From: Bacteroidia bacterium
GTDB lineage: Bacteria; Bacteroidota; Bacteroidia; B-17B0; Aurantibacillaceae
Length of the DNA stretch: 64,000 bases
NCBI GenBank assembly: GCA_016787895.1
Contig: JAEUTN010000014.1
Coordinates: 372,001-436,000, forward strand
Direction of reading: 5' to 3'
How positions within the stretch are numbered: the stretch's first letter is position 1; the number at the start of each line of letters is the position of its first letter. This document shows positions 27,831 through 37,092 of this stretch, one piece after another. A model generated the notes under the pieces. The model did not search any database. It was not told where the DNA came from and saw nothing but the letters and a program-made list of their open reading frames with translations. Both the position numbers and the translations under genes were made by a program.

Positions 27831-27857
27831 TAAAAAAAGCGAAGGTTTCCCTCCGCT
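27831..27857 (-). terminator. Intrinsic terminator after sucD
   Basis: An 8-bp stem with one G-T pair (arms 27838-27845 and 27850-27857) and a GAAA tetraloop on the minus strand, followed by T7. It lies 32 bases past the sucD stop. Confidence 0.85.
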
Positions 27858-27888
27858 CTTGCTTTAATTTTAATAATTAAATGCTGTA

Positions 27889-28773
27889 TTAAGCTTTAAC
27901 ACCCTTAAGTATCGCTGCCATGGTTTTACCAATTTCAGCAGGGCTTTCGCACACGTGAATGCCACACTCGCGCATGATTTGCATTTTTGCCTGGGCTGTG
28001 TCTTCGGCACCACCTACTATGGCTCCGGCATGGCCCATGGTACGGCCTTTTGGCGCAGTTTGTCCGGCAATAAAACCTACCACCGGTTTTTTATTGCCAT
28101 TGGCTTTGATCCAACGGGCGGCGTCGGCCTCATAGCTTCCGCCAATTTCACCTATCATAACAATGGCTTCGGTTTCAGGGTCGTTCATCAACAATTCAAC
28201 CGCCTCTTTGGTTGGAGTGCCAATTATCGGGTCGCCACCAATACCAATCGCAGTGGTCACGCCCAATCCTGCTTTCGCAATCTGGTCAGCCGCTTCATAA
28301 GTTAAGGTACCGCTTTTTGAAACAATGCCTACGCTTCCTTTTTTAAATACGAATCCCGGCATAATGCCCACCTTGGCTTCTCCGGCGGTAATCACACCTG
28401 GACAGTTAGGGCCTATCAAGCGACAATTTTTTCCTTTTAAATATTCTTTGGCATACACCATATCCTTCACAGGAATGCCTTCGGTAATACATACTATCAC
28501 TTTTATCCCGGCATCAGCGGCTTCCATAATGGCATCGGCAGCAAAAGCCGCAGGCACAAAAATAATGGACACATCGGCCCCGGTTTTTTGAACGGCATCT
28601 GAAACCGTATTAAACACCGGACGATCCAGATGCGTTGTACCTCCTTTTCCGGGCGTTACTCCACCCACCACATTGCTTCCGTATTCTATCATTTGGGTGG
28701 CGTGAAAGGTGCCTTCTCCACCAGTAAATCCCTGAACGATGATCTTAGAGTTTTTGTTAACCAATACCGACAT
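27889..28773 (-). CDS. sucD: Succinyl-CoA synthetase alpha subunit
   Basis: TCA-cycle ligase subunit converting succinyl-CoA to succinate with substrate-level phosphorylation; 294 residues. The CoA-binding Rossmann motif is [13 protein letters not shown] near the start, and GPNCPGVI and [12 protein letters not shown] are conserved. The phosphorylated catalytic histidine is His248 in [10 protein letters not shown]. The beta subunit (sucC) is not adjacent, as is common in Bacteroidota. A strong terminator follows, and the gene is transcribed divergently from rnhA. Confidence 0.96.
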   Translation of the reverse strand: MSVLVNKNSKIIVQGFTGGEGTFHATQMIEYGSNVVGGVTPGKGGTTHLDRPVFNTVSDAVQKTGADVSIIFVPAAFAADAIMEAADAGIKVIVCITEGIPVKDMVYAKEYLKGKNCRLIGPNCPGVITAGEAKVGIMPGFVFKKGSVGIVSKSGTLTYEAADQIAKAGLGVTTAIGIGGDPIIGTPTKEAVELLMNDPETEAIVMIGEIGGSYEADAARWIKANGNKKPVVGFIAGQTAPKGRTMGHAGAIVGGAEDTAQAKMQIMRECGIHVCESPAEIGKTMAAILKGVKA

Positions 28774-28894
28774 ATTTTGAATTTTAGTTCACGAATATAC
28801 TTATAATTCGCTTTGGCTCAAGCCTCAAAAACCGAAAAAATCTTCCCCATTTAGGGCGGTTTTGCTTCAAAATCAGGTATCTTCAGCCCTCCAA

Positions 28895-29377
28895 ATGAAA
28901 CCCACCATACACTTATACACCGATGGCGCTGCCAGCGGAAATCCCGGTCCCGGTGGTTATGGATTGGTATTGATTTACGGGCACCACCGCAAGGAAATGA
29001 GTGCGGGATTCCGCCTCACCACCAATAACCGCATGGAATTAATGGCCGTGATTGTTGGTTTGGAAAGCATTAAGGACCATTCTCTGCACATTGAAGTGTT
29101 TAGCGACAGCAAATACGTGGTGGATGCCATCAACCAAAAATGGGTGCAGGGCTGGAAACTAAAAGGTTATAAAAACAAAGCCAACCCCGACCTCTGGGAA
29201 CGTTTTCTAAAAATCTACAACCCTCACAAACACAGCTTTCACTGGGTAAAAGGCCACGCCTCCAATGTGGAAAACAACCGATGCGATGAACTGGCCGTGG
29301 CTGCTTCAAAATCCAAAAGTCTTGCGGCCGACGAAGGGTATGAGCGCCTAAAGGCCCAGGGCTTGCAACTGGAATAG
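28895..29377 (+). CDS. rnhA: Ribonuclease HI
   Basis: Endonuclease degrading RNA in RNA-DNA hybrids; 160 residues. The catalytic acids are seen: Asp10 in YTDGAASGNPG, Glu48 in NNRMELMA, Asp71 in FSDSKYVV, and the last Asp in NNRCDELA. The basic-protrusion region KWVQGWKLKGYKNK and the HWVKGHA loop are present. ATG 28895 is chosen because the first beta strand begins at once; an upstream TTG would add 11 unrelated residues. Its stop nearly touches that of the convergent GWxTD gene. Confidence 0.95.
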   Translation: MKPTIHLYTDGAASGNPGPGGYGLVLIYGHHRKEMSAGFRLTTNNRMELMAVIVGLESIKDHSLHIEVFSDSKYVVDAINQKWVQGWKLKGYKNKANPDLWERFLKIYNPHKHSFHWVKGHASNVENNRCDELAVAASKSKSLAADEGYERLKAQGLQLE

Positions 29378-29378
29378 G

Positions 29379-30653
29379 TTATTTCCGGCCTTCGTAATAA
29401 ATACCCTGACGCCAAAGGTCCACCGCGTTTGACCAACTGCTCTTGTAAAAGGGCGAGCGCTCCAACACATAAAGTGCACTGCTATAAGGATTATTCACCT
29501 TTTTAAAAATAAAGGTAGTAGAGGTTTGGTTCACCGCCGAGCCGTACACCCACACTTCTTCTCCCTCTTTGTAAGCAATGCTGCTGGGCTGACCAAACAC
29601 TATAAAAATCATTCCCCTGTCGGTTTTCCAGCCTTCGTTGTAGGAGGTGTACAATTTATTGGCCTCCTTTACCCTGGCGTAATAACGTTTCAGTAATTCC
29701 CTGGCCCTTTCGTTGCTTCCCCCCACTTCCAGCCAAAATTTATCAATGGCTTTCTTTTTATTTTCTGATTCAAGGCAACTCGTATACTCCTCTTTGGTCA
29801 TAATGTACCGCGTGCAGTATATCATTTCACCGGCATCGGTGATTCCGGGAAAGGAAGAAGAAAACGTAAACAAACTCAAACCTTCCTGCCGGGCCGCCGA
29901 TAAACGCAAATGGTAAAAACCCCTTTGAGGCATAATCAGTGAAAATTCCCCGGCTTCGATGGGCACAACAAAACTGCTATCGGGCGCAGGCAGATTTTCT
30001 GTTTCGCCCTTAGTGGAAAAAGGAGGCAAGGCAATGGGATAGTCCTTGCTGAAAAAATCCTGTGTGAGGTTAAAGTACAAAGTGGAATTGAGTTTGACAT
30101 GCACCGTGTCGCCGGCTTTAAACACATTGGAAAATTGGATATTTCCTTTTTTGCTGACAAAAAAATTCTGGCGGTTGAACCTGTCTTTTTTGTGTATCGC
30201 AATATCCTTGGTGTACTGTATTTTTTTATTCAGGTCAATCACCGCCAGGTGAAGGAGGTAATCGTTTCCGAAAGGGGAGCGGAGTTTAAAACCGGAAAAG
30301 ATGGATTTGGAACTGAGAATTTCTTCTTCTGCCCTATCGTACAGCAAATAATTTCCTGAATCCAGAATCGGTTTTTCTTTACCGTCCTGAAAAAGTTGGT
30401 ACCTAATTTTTAGCCGGGCATAAGGCAATTGCGCCGTATCGGTGTATTTATAAAGCAGGTTTTCGTTTTTAATTTCAAGATACAGAGCGCTTAAACTGTC
30501 GTTTTCATGAAACACCACCTCGTTCACTTCCAGCAAATCGTTCTCGGTATTGATTAAACTTTTGGCCGGTTTACCGGTGTATTCCGCCTGGCTTTTGCAG
30601 GCCCACAGCAAACCCAAGAGGATAAAGTAAAGGCTATGGTGCAATAAACGCAT
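29379..30653 (-). CDS. GWxTD domain lipoprotein
   Basis: A 424-residue exported lipoprotein (signal with WAC lipobox near residue 19). The N-terminal two thirds are beta-rich and unrecognised. The C-terminal region carries the family-defining GWKTDRGMIFIVFGQP near residue 342, followed by EEVWVYG. GWxTD proteins are common in Bacteroidota and are of unknown function. Here it is divergent from the DUF2461 gene with about 58 bp between. Confidence 0.85.
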   Translation of the reverse strand: MRLLHHSLYFILLGLLWACKSQAEYTGKPAKSLINTENDLLEVNEVVFHENDSLSALYLEIKNENLLYKYTDTAQLPYARLKIRYQLFQDGKEKPILDSGNYLLYDRAEEEILSSKSIFSGFKLRSPFGNDYLLHLAVIDLNKKIQYTKDIAIHKKDRFNRQNFFVSKKGNIQFSNVFKAGDTVHVKLNSTLYFNLTQDFFSKDYPIALPPFSTKGETENLPAPDSSFVVPIEAGEFSLIMPQRGFYHLRLSAARQEGLSLFTFSSSFPGITDAGEMIYCTRYIMTKEEYTSCLESENKKKAIDKFWLEVGGSNERARELLKRYYARVKEANKLYTSYNEGWKTDRGMIFIVFGQPSSIAYKEGEEVWVYGSAVNQTSTTFIFKKVNNPYSSALYVLERSPFYKSSWSNAVDLWRQGIYYEGRK

Positions 30654-30711
30654 GGAATATTCTTCTTAAAAATACTGTAAATTCACTGGACAAAATAATA
30701 ACCCTTTTGTT

Positions 30712-31371
30712 ATGGAAAAATCCCTTGCCTTTCTGAAAAAATTAAAAAACAACAACAACCGCGACTGGTTCGAAAAAAACAAAAACCACTACCTACAGGC
30801 CAAGGAAGAATTTGAGGGTTTTATCGACGAACTCATCAAAGGCCTGAGAAAACTGGATCCGGAAATTTCCCCCGAACTCAAAGCCAGGGACTGTGTGTTC
30901 AGAATTTATAAGGACGTGCGTTTTTCAAAAGACAAAAGTCCTTACAAAACCAACATGGGGGCCAGTATTAACCCGGGTGGTAAAAAATCATTGGTGGCAG
31001 GCTATTATTTTCACCTCGAACCCGGTGGCAGTTTTTTGGCCGGTGGGGTGTACATGCCCGAACCTGCTATGCTGCAAGCCATTCGTCAGGAAATCGATTA
31101 CAATCCCGAGCCTTTGAATAAAATTTTAAAATCGGCGGCCTTTAAAAAATACTTTAAGGGATTGGATGAGGACGATAAACTCAAAACCATGCCCAAGGGT
31201 TTTGAAAAGGAGCACCCACAGGCCGACTTGCTGAAAAATAAACACTTTGTAGTAAGCCACTATTTTAATGGCAAAGACCTGCTGAATAAAAAACTGGTTC
31301 AGGAGACGCTTGCCGGATTCAAGGCCATGCTCCCTTTATTGTTGTATTTGAGGGCGGCGACAAAAGCTTAG
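30712..31371 (+). CDS. DUF2461 (TIGR02453) family protein
   Basis: A 219-residue cytoplasmic protein with family hallmarks: ALAFLKKLKNNNNRDWFEKNK-type start (residues ~4-24), RIYKDVRFSKDKSPYKTN near 65-80, then YYFHLEPGGSFLAGGVYMPE and a C-terminal HFVVSHYF. The family is widespread but without an assigned biochemical role. It is monocistronic, with a repeat-filled gap downstream. Confidence 0.88.
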   Translation: MEKSLAFLKKLKNNNNRDWFEKNKNHYLQAKEEFEGFIDELIKGLRKLDPEISPELKARDCVFRIYKDVRFSKDKSPYKTNMGASINPGGKKSLVAGYYFHLEPGGSFLAGGVYMPEPAMLQAIRQEIDYNPEPLNKILKSAAFKKYFKGLDEDDKLKTMPKGFEKEHPQADLLKNKHFVVSHYFNGKDLLNKKLVQETLAGFKAMLPLLLYLRAATKA

Positions 31372-31417
31372 AGTCTATTCCGTCGAAGCACTGTATTTCT
31401 TTCTCTTGCTTTTTTTT

Positions 31418-31567
31418 GGGCGTTTGCGGGCCCTACGCTTTAGCTTGCTCAACGTAGCGCACAAGCCCATGCCCTTCTGGGGTCTGCTCCTTACCTCGCA
31501 GCCTCCTCAGGTGCTGGGCTTGTAGGCTCCGTTTTCGCAAGGCTGCCGCTTCGGTCCCTAACGCAGA
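31418..31567 (+). repeat. Structured intergenic repeat E3 (plus copy)
   Basis: About 150 bp, starting at GGGCG after a T run and ending in a CGCTTCGGTCCCTAACGC-type terminus. It includes inverted octamers ACAAGCCC (31461-31468) and GGGCTTGT (31516-31523). A 23-base segment at 31481-31503 matches 20 of 23 bases of E4 (31828-31850, opposite strand). It is non-coding and matches from memory a dispersed GGGCG...CCCTAACGC repeat of Bacteroidota genomes. Confidence 0.6.
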
Positions 31568-31697
31568 CCTTGTTTATTTTAGCCTTACAAAAAAGAATAC
31601 AAACACTAATTTCACGGATAATTTTTTAATTATTCGCTTTTGACGTTGATTCCCATCGATTGATTCGCATTAAACCCAGGGTGTAATTAAATGCCGC

Positions 31698-31795
31698 GCC
31701 AGGTATGGAAGCGATAACCTTGTGAGAAATTAAACACGCTGATTAAACTTGTGTGTTCGTGTAACTGCGGCAGGGATGGAAGCGATAGCCTTGTG
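31698..31795. repeat. Direct repeat pair (terminal motif copies)
   Basis: Two 27-bp copies, 31698-31724 and 31769-31795, agree at about 24 positions (core TGGAAGCGATA). In reverse complement they match the end motif of E3. The second is the terminus of E4, and the first may be a remnant of another copy. Confidence 0.6.
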
Positions 31796-31914
31796 CAGCC
31801 CGCATTTACAGGCCCTTGACAGGCGGGGGCTGCGACCTAAGAAGCAGACCACCGTGTGACTAGGGCCTGTTGAGGCGGGCCAACAAGCTAAAGCTGACAG
31901 CCCGTTTGCCGCCC
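31762..31914 (-). repeat. Structured intergenic repeat E4 (minus copy)
   Basis: On the minus strand it begins GGGCG (31910-31914), contains GCTTTAGCTTG as E3 does, shares the 23-base block with E3 and ends in the CGCTTCCATCCCT terminus. A 9-bp inverted repeat ACAGGCCCT/AGGGCCTGT (31808-31816 / 31862-31870) forms an internal stem. Together E3 and E4 account for most of the 617-bp gap 31372-31988. I see no gene in it. Confidence 0.6.
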
Positions 31915-31988
31915 AAACACTTGTTGGAAAATTCACAATAAAAAAACTTATTGAGCTTAGAGGCGCCCAAATAACAACGAAAAGAAAA

Positions 31989-32360
31989 CTACTTCTTAAA
32001 AAAGAAATACACAGAGCCGAGTAGAAGCAGAAACCCGATGATGTGGTTCCATTTTAATTCATCGGTTTTAAAAAATACCAAGGTGAATAGCACAAATATG
32101 GAAATGGAAATCACCTCTTGAATTAATTTTAATTGCCACATGTTGAAAGGACCGCCGGTTACCGCGCTGCCCAGACGATTGGCCGGCACCATGAGCAGGT
32201 ATTCAAAAAAAGCAATGCCCCAGCTGATAAGGATAATACCAAACGTACCTGTGTTTTTAAGCAAGGGCACATCCTTAAAGCGCAAATGCCCATACCAGGC
32301 CAGGGTCATAAAGGTGTTGGAGGCCATAAGCAAAAGTATTGTAGAAAGTGCTTTAGGCAT
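31989..32360 (-). CDS. DUF486 (DMT-like) small membrane protein
   Basis: A 123-residue protein with four hydrophobic segments (STILLLMASNTFMTLAWYG, FGIILISWGIAFFEYLLMV, SISIFVLFTLVFF, IIGFLLLLGSVYFFF). The AFFEYLLMVPANRLG motif is typical of DUF486, a small relative of the drug/metabolite transporter superfamily, with no proven substrate. Its ATG overlaps the last base of the marC-like gene, so the two are co-transcribed. Confidence 0.85.
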   Translation of the reverse strand: MPKALSTILLLMASNTFMTLAWYGHLRFKDVPLLKNTGTFGIILISWGIAFFEYLLMVPANRLGSAVTGGPFNMWQLKLIQEVISISIFVLFTLVFFKTDELKWNHIIGFLLLLGSVYFFFKK

Positions 32361-32932
32361 TACAAACCGGTGTACTTGCGAAACAACTTAATGGCGAGGG
32401 CCAATACTATGATGCCAAAAATCTTTTTGACGATGGCAATGCCACCGGGACCCAATATTTTTTCGACCCAACCCAAATATTTCAGCACCAGGTACACCAC
32501 AATAACGTTGAGTACAATGGCAATTAGGATGGAGGTCATACTGTATTCTCCGCGAATAGAAAGCAGAGTGGTTAATGTGCCGGTACCGGCGATTAAAGGA
32601 AAAGCCAATGGCACAACGGAAACGGTGGAAGACACCTGATCGCGGTAAATGCGCACGCCCAGTATCATTTCAAGTGCAATAAAAAATAAAACTATAGAAC
32701 CGGCTATGGCAAAATCGCCCACAGTGATGCCGATGATCTCAAGTATGCTTTGCCCAACGAACAAAAACACCACCATGATGAGGAAGGACACCCAGGAGGC
32801 TTTGAAGGGCTGAATGCTTCCGGCCGTTTCTTTGAGGTTGATGATAACGGGTATGGAACCTATCACATCAATCACCGCAAACAGCACCATGCTTACTTTT
32901 AATATTTCTACCAAATCAAAATTCCAGGTCAT
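32360..32932 (-). CDS. MarC family integral membrane protein
   Basis: A 190-residue protein with six predicted membrane segments. It has the family VIDVIGSIPVI near the N-terminus and VPLAFPLIAGTGTLTTLLS in the middle. The MarC/UPF0056 family was named from the E. coli multiple antibiotic resistance locus, but its function is unproven. It is upstream of and coupled to the DUF486 gene. Confidence 0.88.
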   Translation of the reverse strand: MTWNFDLVEILKVSMVLFAVIDVIGSIPVIINLKETAGSIQPFKASWVSFLIMVVFLFVGQSILEIIGITVGDFAIAGSIVLFFIALEMILGVRIYRDQVSSTVSVVPLAFPLIAGTGTLTTLLSIRGEYSMTSILIAIVLNVIVVYLVLKYLGWVEKILGPGGIAIVKKIFGIIVLALAIKLFRKYTGL

Positions 32933-33030
32933 GGGGTAAAACTAGGTTTTTATTGGGAGGATGGCAAACGAATACTTTGTACTATTTCTATCCACGCCAA
33001 TATCTTCCTTAATGCTTATCTTGTGCTCCC

Positions 33031-34137
33031 ATGCCCCGCACCGGTTCAAAAAAGGTTTTAATTCTCTGCGCCCACCGCCCCGGCCGCTCACCCAGCCAGC
33101 GATACCGCTTTGAGCAATACCTGGGTTTTTTGGAAACTCAGGGCTTTGATTTTACTTTTTCTTATTTATTGAACGAAAAAGACGATGCCCTGTTTTACGC
33201 CAGGGGAAAATTGCTCAGCAAATTGTTTATCCTTTTAAAATGCAGCTGGATCCGGCTCAAAGATGTTGCCCGCTATAAATCCTTCGACTTCATTTTTATT
33301 CAGCGGGAAGCTCATTTTTTGGGAACCTCCTTTTTCGAAAAAAAAGCATTTCACTCGGGCGCTAAAGTGATTTTTGATTTCGACGACAGCATATGGCTGG
33401 CCGATACCAGCCCCGGTAACCAAAAATGGGAGTGGATCAAATCCCCGAAAAAATTCTACACCAACATTAAACACGCGCATGTTGTATTTGCAGGAAACAC
33501 GTATTTATTGCAAGAGGCCCTCAAAGTCAACCCCAAGGCCATACTGGTGCCGACCACTATCGATACCCAGCTTCATATTCCTAAACACGAATTGCGCCAC
33601 AAGGAAACTGTGTGTATAGGCTGGAGCGGCAGTCTGAGCACCCTCAAACATTTTGAGCTGCTCATGCCTGTATTAAAACGGGTAAAAGAAAAATATAGGG
33701 ACAAGGTCCGTTTTAAACTCATGGGCGAAAAAAACTATACGCATACTGAACTTTCAATTGAATCGGTAGCCTGGACCGAAAACCGCGAAGTAGATGAACT
33801 GAACAGTTTTGATATAGGTTTAATGCCCTTGAAAGACGATGCCTGGGCCAGAGGCAAATGTGGTTTAAAAGGGCTTTCTTACATGGCCTGCGAAGTACCG
33901 GTGGTGATGAGTGCGGTTGGGGTGAATACCCAAATTATCCGGCATGGAGAAAACGGCTATCTTGCCAAAAACGAAGAAGAATGGCTGCAAGCCCTTTCTT
34001 TACTGATTGAAGACAAGTCCTTGAGACTAAAACTGGGTAAAGCAGCAAGAGAAACAGTTGAACAACATTATTCCGTTGAGCGTTTTAAAAAAACGTATTT
34101 GCAGGCATTTCAACATGCTGATACATCCCGACAATAA
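33031..34137 (+). CDS. Glycosyltransferase, GT4-like
   Basis: A 368-residue GT-B fold enzyme. The N-terminal domain opens KKVLILCAHRPGRSPSQRYR, typical of a Bacteroidota glycosyltransferase group. The middle shows FDFDDSIWLAD, and the C-terminal nucleotide-sugar domain has IGWSGSLSTLKHFELL and GLSYMACEVPVVMS, the GT4 donor-binding region, ending in ENGYLAKNEEEW. The acceptor is unknown; surface glycan or protein glycosylation is likely. The final 23 bases overlap the DUF1801-type gene. Confidence 0.88.
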   Translation: MPRTGSKKVLILCAHRPGRSPSQRYRFEQYLGFLETQGFDFTFSYLLNEKDDALFYARGKLLSKLFILLKCSWIRLKDVARYKSFDFIFIQREAHFLGTSFFEKKAFHSGAKVIFDFDDSIWLADTSPGNQKWEWIKSPKKFYTNIKHAHVVFAGNTYLLQEALKVNPKAILVPTTIDTQLHIPKHELRHKETVCIGWSGSLSTLKHFELLMPVLKRVKEKYRDKVRFKLMGEKNYTHTELSIESVAWTENREVDELNSFDIGLMPLKDDAWARGKCGLKGLSYMACEVPVVMSAVGVNTQIIRHGENGYLAKNEEEWLQALSLLIEDKSLRLKLGKAARETVEQHYSVERFKKTYLQAFQHADTSRQ

Positions 34138-34519
34138 ATTTATTGGCTTGCCGGAGCCTGAGCAAAGTTGTTTGCTTTACCTGCGGCAATTTATCTCTGA
34201 ATTTAAACCTGGTATCAGCGAACATTGGCACTTCAACACCCCTTTCTACTATTACAAAGAAAGATGGATGTGTTACATTTCATACGAGAAAAGACACAGA
34301 ACCATATACCTGGCCTTTGTTCACGGGTATAAATTAAAACATAAAAAGCTGCTAAGCGAAGGCAGAAAAAAGATGAAAGTGTTTTATCTTGATGCGGCTA
34401 AAGATGTGGACGTCCAATCTCTGAAGCAGATTTTTACAGAGGTCACAAAATACATCGATGGTCTACCGAAAAAGAAAAAGGATCCTGAATCAAAACTGAC
34501 CAGGACCCCTTTGAAATAA
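34115..34519 (+). CDS. DUF1801 (YdhG-like) protein
   Basis: A 134-residue protein. The start at 34115 gives MLIHPDNKF; upstream in-frame codons only overlap the glycosyltransferase further. It shows EHWHFNTPFYYYKERWMCYISY, the aromatic core of the DUF1801/YdhG fold, then TIYLAFVHG and a Lys-rich C-terminus (LPKKKKDPE). The role is unknown. The 23-base overlap with the preceding gene argues for translational coupling. Confidence 0.75.
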   Translation: MLIHPDNKFIGLPEPEQSCLLYLRQFISEFKPGISEHWHFNTPFYYYKERWMCYISYEKRHRTIYLAFVHGYKLKHKKLLSEGRKKMKVFYLDAAKDVDVQSLKQIFTEVTKYIDGLPKKKKDPESKLTRTPLK

Positions 34520-34527
34520 AAAGCAAG

Positions 34528-36813
34528 TTATTGTTTAATGATTTTTATAGAAGAGGTTTTAAGATTGCCATAACTTACTTTCACAATGTAAATTCCTGAG
34601 GACAATTCTGTCAAACTCAATGCGAGCTCTTTGCTGTTGGCATCCAGGGCGTTCACCAGTTCGCCAACAAGATTATACACGTCTACATGTTTGATTTCCT
34701 CTTCTGAAACAATGCGAATGCCATCGTTGAATGGATTGGGCATGGCCCTTAACTTGTTGTCTTTTTCTCCCAATTCATTAATAGCCGTTGCCACAACCAA
34801 TTTGTTGGAAGTTTGATTGGTGGCCACCGCCTCATTAAAATCAAAATAATTGTGCGCTCGGTTTTTAAGCACCGTATTCACCGGCACACCGGGTTTGAGT
34901 TGAATACTATAGCGAACAAAACCATGGCTGCCGGGTTCATTCGTTGTAGCATCGGGTAAATAGATACCGTTAAAATAAAACAGCACTTCCCTGGTTTGGT
35001 GATTGATTTGCGTACTCACCGGGTAGGAACTTTGCAAAACACGCAAGCTGCTCAGATCAAAGTTCACATCCATGGTGTCGGCCGTTTTTACATTAATGGC
35101 CGGGGCATTGCCTATGTTCTGGAAACCGATCTTGTAAATAAACTGGGTGGTTCCAAATGGAACATCACCATTGGGCTGTAAACCTGCCACCTCAGTCCAT
35201 TTGCCATTCGGGTCAAATGGTCCTCCAACTGTCCTGATCCAATTATAGGAATTGTTGTTGAGGTTGATATCGGTGGTTGGATAAATTGTTGCATTGATTG
35301 TAAAATTGGTATTGGCAACTGCCGTGGCATTTACCACCGCACTGAAACTCGCAAAGGCTGAAGCCCACCAGTTCGCAGCTGTAGAAAAGTTTGGTACAGT
35401 CCATATAAGGGTGTCAAGTAAGGGCCCTGAAACAAAAGTTGGTATAGGGCCGCTGACTGAACTCAGGTAATTGATGAATTTAGGTAAGGTAACTTTTACT
35501 TTTCCGGGATTTAACTGACTGTTGTTACAGATGTTCCACCAGGAATTGGTAAGCTGTATGCCAAAAGTAATACCAACCAGGGGACTGATATTATTGGATG
35601 TACTGTTTAATCGCGATAAATAAACACTTGGATCAACGTTAATAGCGCCATTATTTTTATATCCAAAGGTGTGGGTATAAGTGCCTCCGCCAGCAGGGAT
35701 GGTGATGGTGCCCAGAGTACAGGCGGTATATGACGGAGTAAGACTTGGATTGATTATTGTTGGGAATTGCGTCAGAGAATAGGCTTGGGCGGTTGGAAGA
35801 TAAACAGAGTATTTCCCGTCGGTGTAATTCGGATGAAAGGTTAAACTGTAATTCAAAGCCGTATTGTAAACCAATCCGGTGGCGTTGGTACCCACACCAT
35901 ACGTATCCGTCCCATCGAAAATACAGTTGCTGTTGCAATCGTTGTAAAACCGTCCAGTAACTTTACTGCAGGGTATGGAATTGACTATGCAGGAAAAATC
36001 AAGAAAAGACTGAGCGTTGTTGTAAATCGGACTGGATTTGATTTGCAAAGTATGGGTTCCTAAAACGGTAAAACTTGAAGGAAGATTTGGATAAACGTTA
36101 ATATAAGCCTGGGAATTGGTGTACCATTCCGAGATTTGTGAGCCGTTTTGAAGGCTGGTTGAAAACGTGTTGCTGAAAAACCCGGACGTTAGGGTAAAGC
36201 TGTCAAAAACGCTGCCATCCAGAATGAGACTATAGGTACGGGGCGACACACTACTTGAAGGACTACAACCAAAAACGTTGGCCAGGTTAAAATTAATCGA
36301 CAAGGAATCGTTTCCAACATTTGAACACAAACCTACCGTTCCGCCATTCATTGGCACATTCGTGTTTGTAGCCATTGCAGGACCCGAGCCGCAGATAAAA
36401 CTGCCTATTGTCCCCCCAACAGCATTTCCGGGCGCTGTACTTACCGGCAAATACACAATGCTGTTTGTATTATAAGCAATGTTGGTGTACACGCCGCAAC
36501 TCAGGTTAGCGCTAAGCCCCGTCAAAGTGGGTGTTAATGTATTGTTAACCGGCGACACCTGAGCATTCCAGGGATAAACGGTAGTGGCACCACAGGTTTG
36601 AAAACTTGGCGAACCATAAGCTAAGGTTTGTACAGTGCTTGCTGCAGTCACATAACTGATGGTAAAAGGCACATTGTAAAGCAACTGTTCGCCTAAATTG
36701 TAAGCACAGTTGCTGTTGGCATCAACATAAAACTGCACCGCGAAACTTACTGTAGGCTGAGCCTTTAATTGTCCGCTTAACAAATACAAGAAAAGTAAAA
36801 TGGCTTTTTTCAT
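34528..36813 (-). CDS. T9SS-secreted surface protein, DUF7619/DUF11-like
   Basis: A 761-residue exported protein. Signal peptide MKKAILLFLYLLSGQLKAQ; two Cys-containing segments with the xYxDxNxNCxxD pattern (FYVDANSNCAYN near 28, FYNDCNSNCIFDG near 290), as in SdrD-B/prealbumin-like modules. The conserved TVGGPFDPNGKW leads to a DUF11-like domain near 535-660. The C-terminus is a type A T9SS sorting domain (AMPNPFNDGIRI, VYNLVGELV, LSSGIYIVKV). It is therefore secreted through the outer membrane by type IX secretion and attached or released. It is monocistronic, with 279 bp upstream in which I see no clear promoter. Confidence 0.85.
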   Translation of the reverse strand: MKKAILLFLYLLSGQLKAQPTVSFAVQFYVDANSNCAYNLGEQLLYNVPFTISYVTAASTVQTLAYGSPSFQTCGATTVYPWNAQVSPVNNTLTPTLTGLSANLSCGVYTNIAYNTNSIVYLPVSTAPGNAVGGTIGSFICGSGPAMATNTNVPMNGGTVGLCSNVGNDSLSINFNLANVFGCSPSSSVSPRTYSLILDGSVFDSFTLTSGFFSNTFSTSLQNGSQISEWYTNSQAYINVYPNLPSSFTVLGTHTLQIKSSPIYNNAQSFLDFSCIVNSIPCSKVTGRFYNDCNSNCIFDGTDTYGVGTNATGLVYNTALNYSLTFHPNYTDGKYSVYLPTAQAYSLTQFPTIINPSLTPSYTACTLGTITIPAGGGTYTHTFGYKNNGAINVDPSVYLSRLNSTSNNISPLVGITFGIQLTNSWWNICNNSQLNPGKVKVTLPKFINYLSSVSGPIPTFVSGPLLDTLIWTVPNFSTAANWWASAFASFSAVVNATAVANTNFTINATIYPTTDINLNNNSYNWIRTVGGPFDPNGKWTEVAGLQPNGDVPFGTTQFIYKIGFQNIGNAPAINVKTADTMDVNFDLSSLRVLQSSYPVSTQINHQTREVLFYFNGIYLPDATTNEPGSHGFVRYSIQLKPGVPVNTVLKNRAHNYFDFNEAVATNQTSNKLVVATAINELGEKDNKLRAMPNPFNDGIRIVSEEEIKHVDVYNLVGELVNALDANSKELALSLTELSSGIYIVKVSYGNLKTSSIKIIKQ

Positions 36814-37092
36814 GGTATGGGGGTTTAAGGGGGTGGTCTTAATCCACTATACTCCTGTCAACGTAAAAAGGTTGGGTAAAGCCAGTGCTATTTGTACTTA
36901 AGCACTATTTAAGTTATACATCTACCAAAACAAACTTGATTTCAGCTCAATTTTAACACTTCGGGCTTTCAAAAAAAGCAAGACGTATTCAACCGAAAAT
37001 TAAGAAGTGTGACTAAGTTGCCTACCAATGATCTGTTTATGTTAAAAATGCGTGTTCGAACAATGATGTTGTTGTGGCTTTAAAATCAGAGT

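Noticed and set aside
31730..31936. Minus-strand frame of 68 codons in the 31.4-31.9 kb gap
   Set aside because: It lies wholly within repeat E4; Cys/Ser/Arg-rich composition comes from the repeat, with no start context or conservation visible.
36814..37092. Gap between the T9SS protein and nadC searched for RNA genes or a promoter
   Set aside because: No tRNA-like fold, no TAnnTTTG match in a useful place and no credible short frame were found.
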